Shown here one piece after another: positions 6,587 through 6,664 of a stretch of 6,664 nucleotides of DNA. Position 1 is the first letter of the stretch; each line of letters opens with the position of its first letter. The notes below the pieces were generated by a model that ran no database searches, was not told the origin of the DNA, and was given only the letters and a program-made list of their open reading frames with translations. Origin of the DNA: Acidobacteriota bacterium (GTDB lineage: Bacteria; Acidobacteriota; UBA6911; RPQK01; JADFOI01); assembly GCA_022545645.1 (NCBI GenBank), contig JACZQQ010000149.1:1-6664 (forward strand), in the 5' to 3' direction. The translations under genes were made by a program, and so were the position numbers.

Positions 6587-6614
6587 GGCTAAGTTGCAGC
6601 GGCTGCTCTTAGCC
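6587..6614. repeat. Compact hairpin GGCTAAG...CTTAGCC
   Basis: An outer 7-bp stem (6587-6593 with 6608-6614) and an inner 4-bp stem GCAG/CTGC (6596-6599 with 6603-6606) are separated by a small asymmetric bulge and closed by a three-base loop. It is perfect in both stems and stable on either strand. No T run follows in either direction, so it is not a classic terminator. It adjoins the ATGCAT-containing sequence at 6611-6628 and may belong to the same element. Confidence 0.55.
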
Positions 6615-6628
6615 CGGATTATGCATAA
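6611..6628. mobile_element. Possible insertion-sequence end or remnant
   Basis: The plus strand reads AGCCCGGATTATGCATAA, centred on the palindrome TTATGCATAA (6619-6628). From memory, similar AGCCCG(G/A)ATTATGCATAA sequences recur at the edges of insertion sequences. No transposase is visible and the sequence runs off the window 36 bases later, so this is a weak call. Confidence 0.25.
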
Positions 6629-6664
6629 GTTCTCTACTGCACCGACGAAATCATCCGGCGTGCG

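Noticed and set aside
6581..6664. Minus-strand frame entering the window and ending at TGA 6583-6581, as the tail of an upstream gene
   Set aside because: Only 27 codons are visible, they cross the hairpin and the ATGCAT palindrome, and I recognise nothing in them. It cannot be excluded without the flank.
6621..6664. Plus-strand ATG at 6621 as the start of a divergent gene
   Set aside because: There is no ribosome binding site before it, and the ATG is part of the TTATGCATAA palindrome. Only 14 codons are visible.
1..6664. CRISPR array, tRNA or rRNA gene
   Set aside because: I saw no regularly spaced direct repeats, and no tRNA cloverleaf or rRNA-like stretch on either strand. The gaps between genes are short (at most 246 bases).

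Overview
The window reads as ordinary bacterial chromosome with four genes, all on the minus strand and so transcribed from high to low coordinates: a GT-C membrane glycosyltransferase (6522-4786), a YfhO-family membrane protein (4743-2452), a small exported Spy/CpxP-like protein (2205-1774) and a membrane-anchored Ser/Thr protein kinase (1649-6). The organism cannot be fixed from the sequence. A Hanks-type kinase with a many-segment membrane domain in front of it, a PMT/ArnT-like enzyme next to YfhO, moderately high GC, and short palindromic elements in the spacers together suggest a Gram-negative (two-membrane) lineage such as Acidobacteriota, Nitrospirota or a deltaproteobacterial group. 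This is an inference of low certainty.

Layout in the direction of transcription. 6664-6523 is a leader with no convincing gene. It holds a strong hairpin, a sequence resembling an insertion-sequence end, and a G-quadruplex-type G-rich block just before the glycosyltransferase gene. The glycosyltransferase and YfhO genes are 42 bases apart and look like an operon. A 246-base spacer follows (2451-2206). It contains a REP/MITE-like palindromic element, a perfect TTGACA hexamer, a possible 11-codon leader peptide and a strong ribosome binding site for the Spy-like gene. A 124-base spacer (1773-1650) separates that gene from the kinase and contains a 55-base hairpin. This makes the ATG at 1649 a better kinase start than the upstream TTG at 1772. 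No stretch over 300 bases lacks a gene.

Function. The first two genes probably move sugars from polyprenyl-phosphate carriers onto an envelope glycopolymer or lipid on the outer face of the cytoplasmic membrane. The last two look like an envelope monitoring pair: an exported LTxxQ-type helical protein and a kinase whose sensor would lie in the membrane. A functional link between the two halves is possible but rests only on shared strand and proximity. I see no RNA gene, CRISPR array, complete transposase or phage gene. No wholly new system is evident; the most unusual material lies in the spacers and in the kinase architecture.
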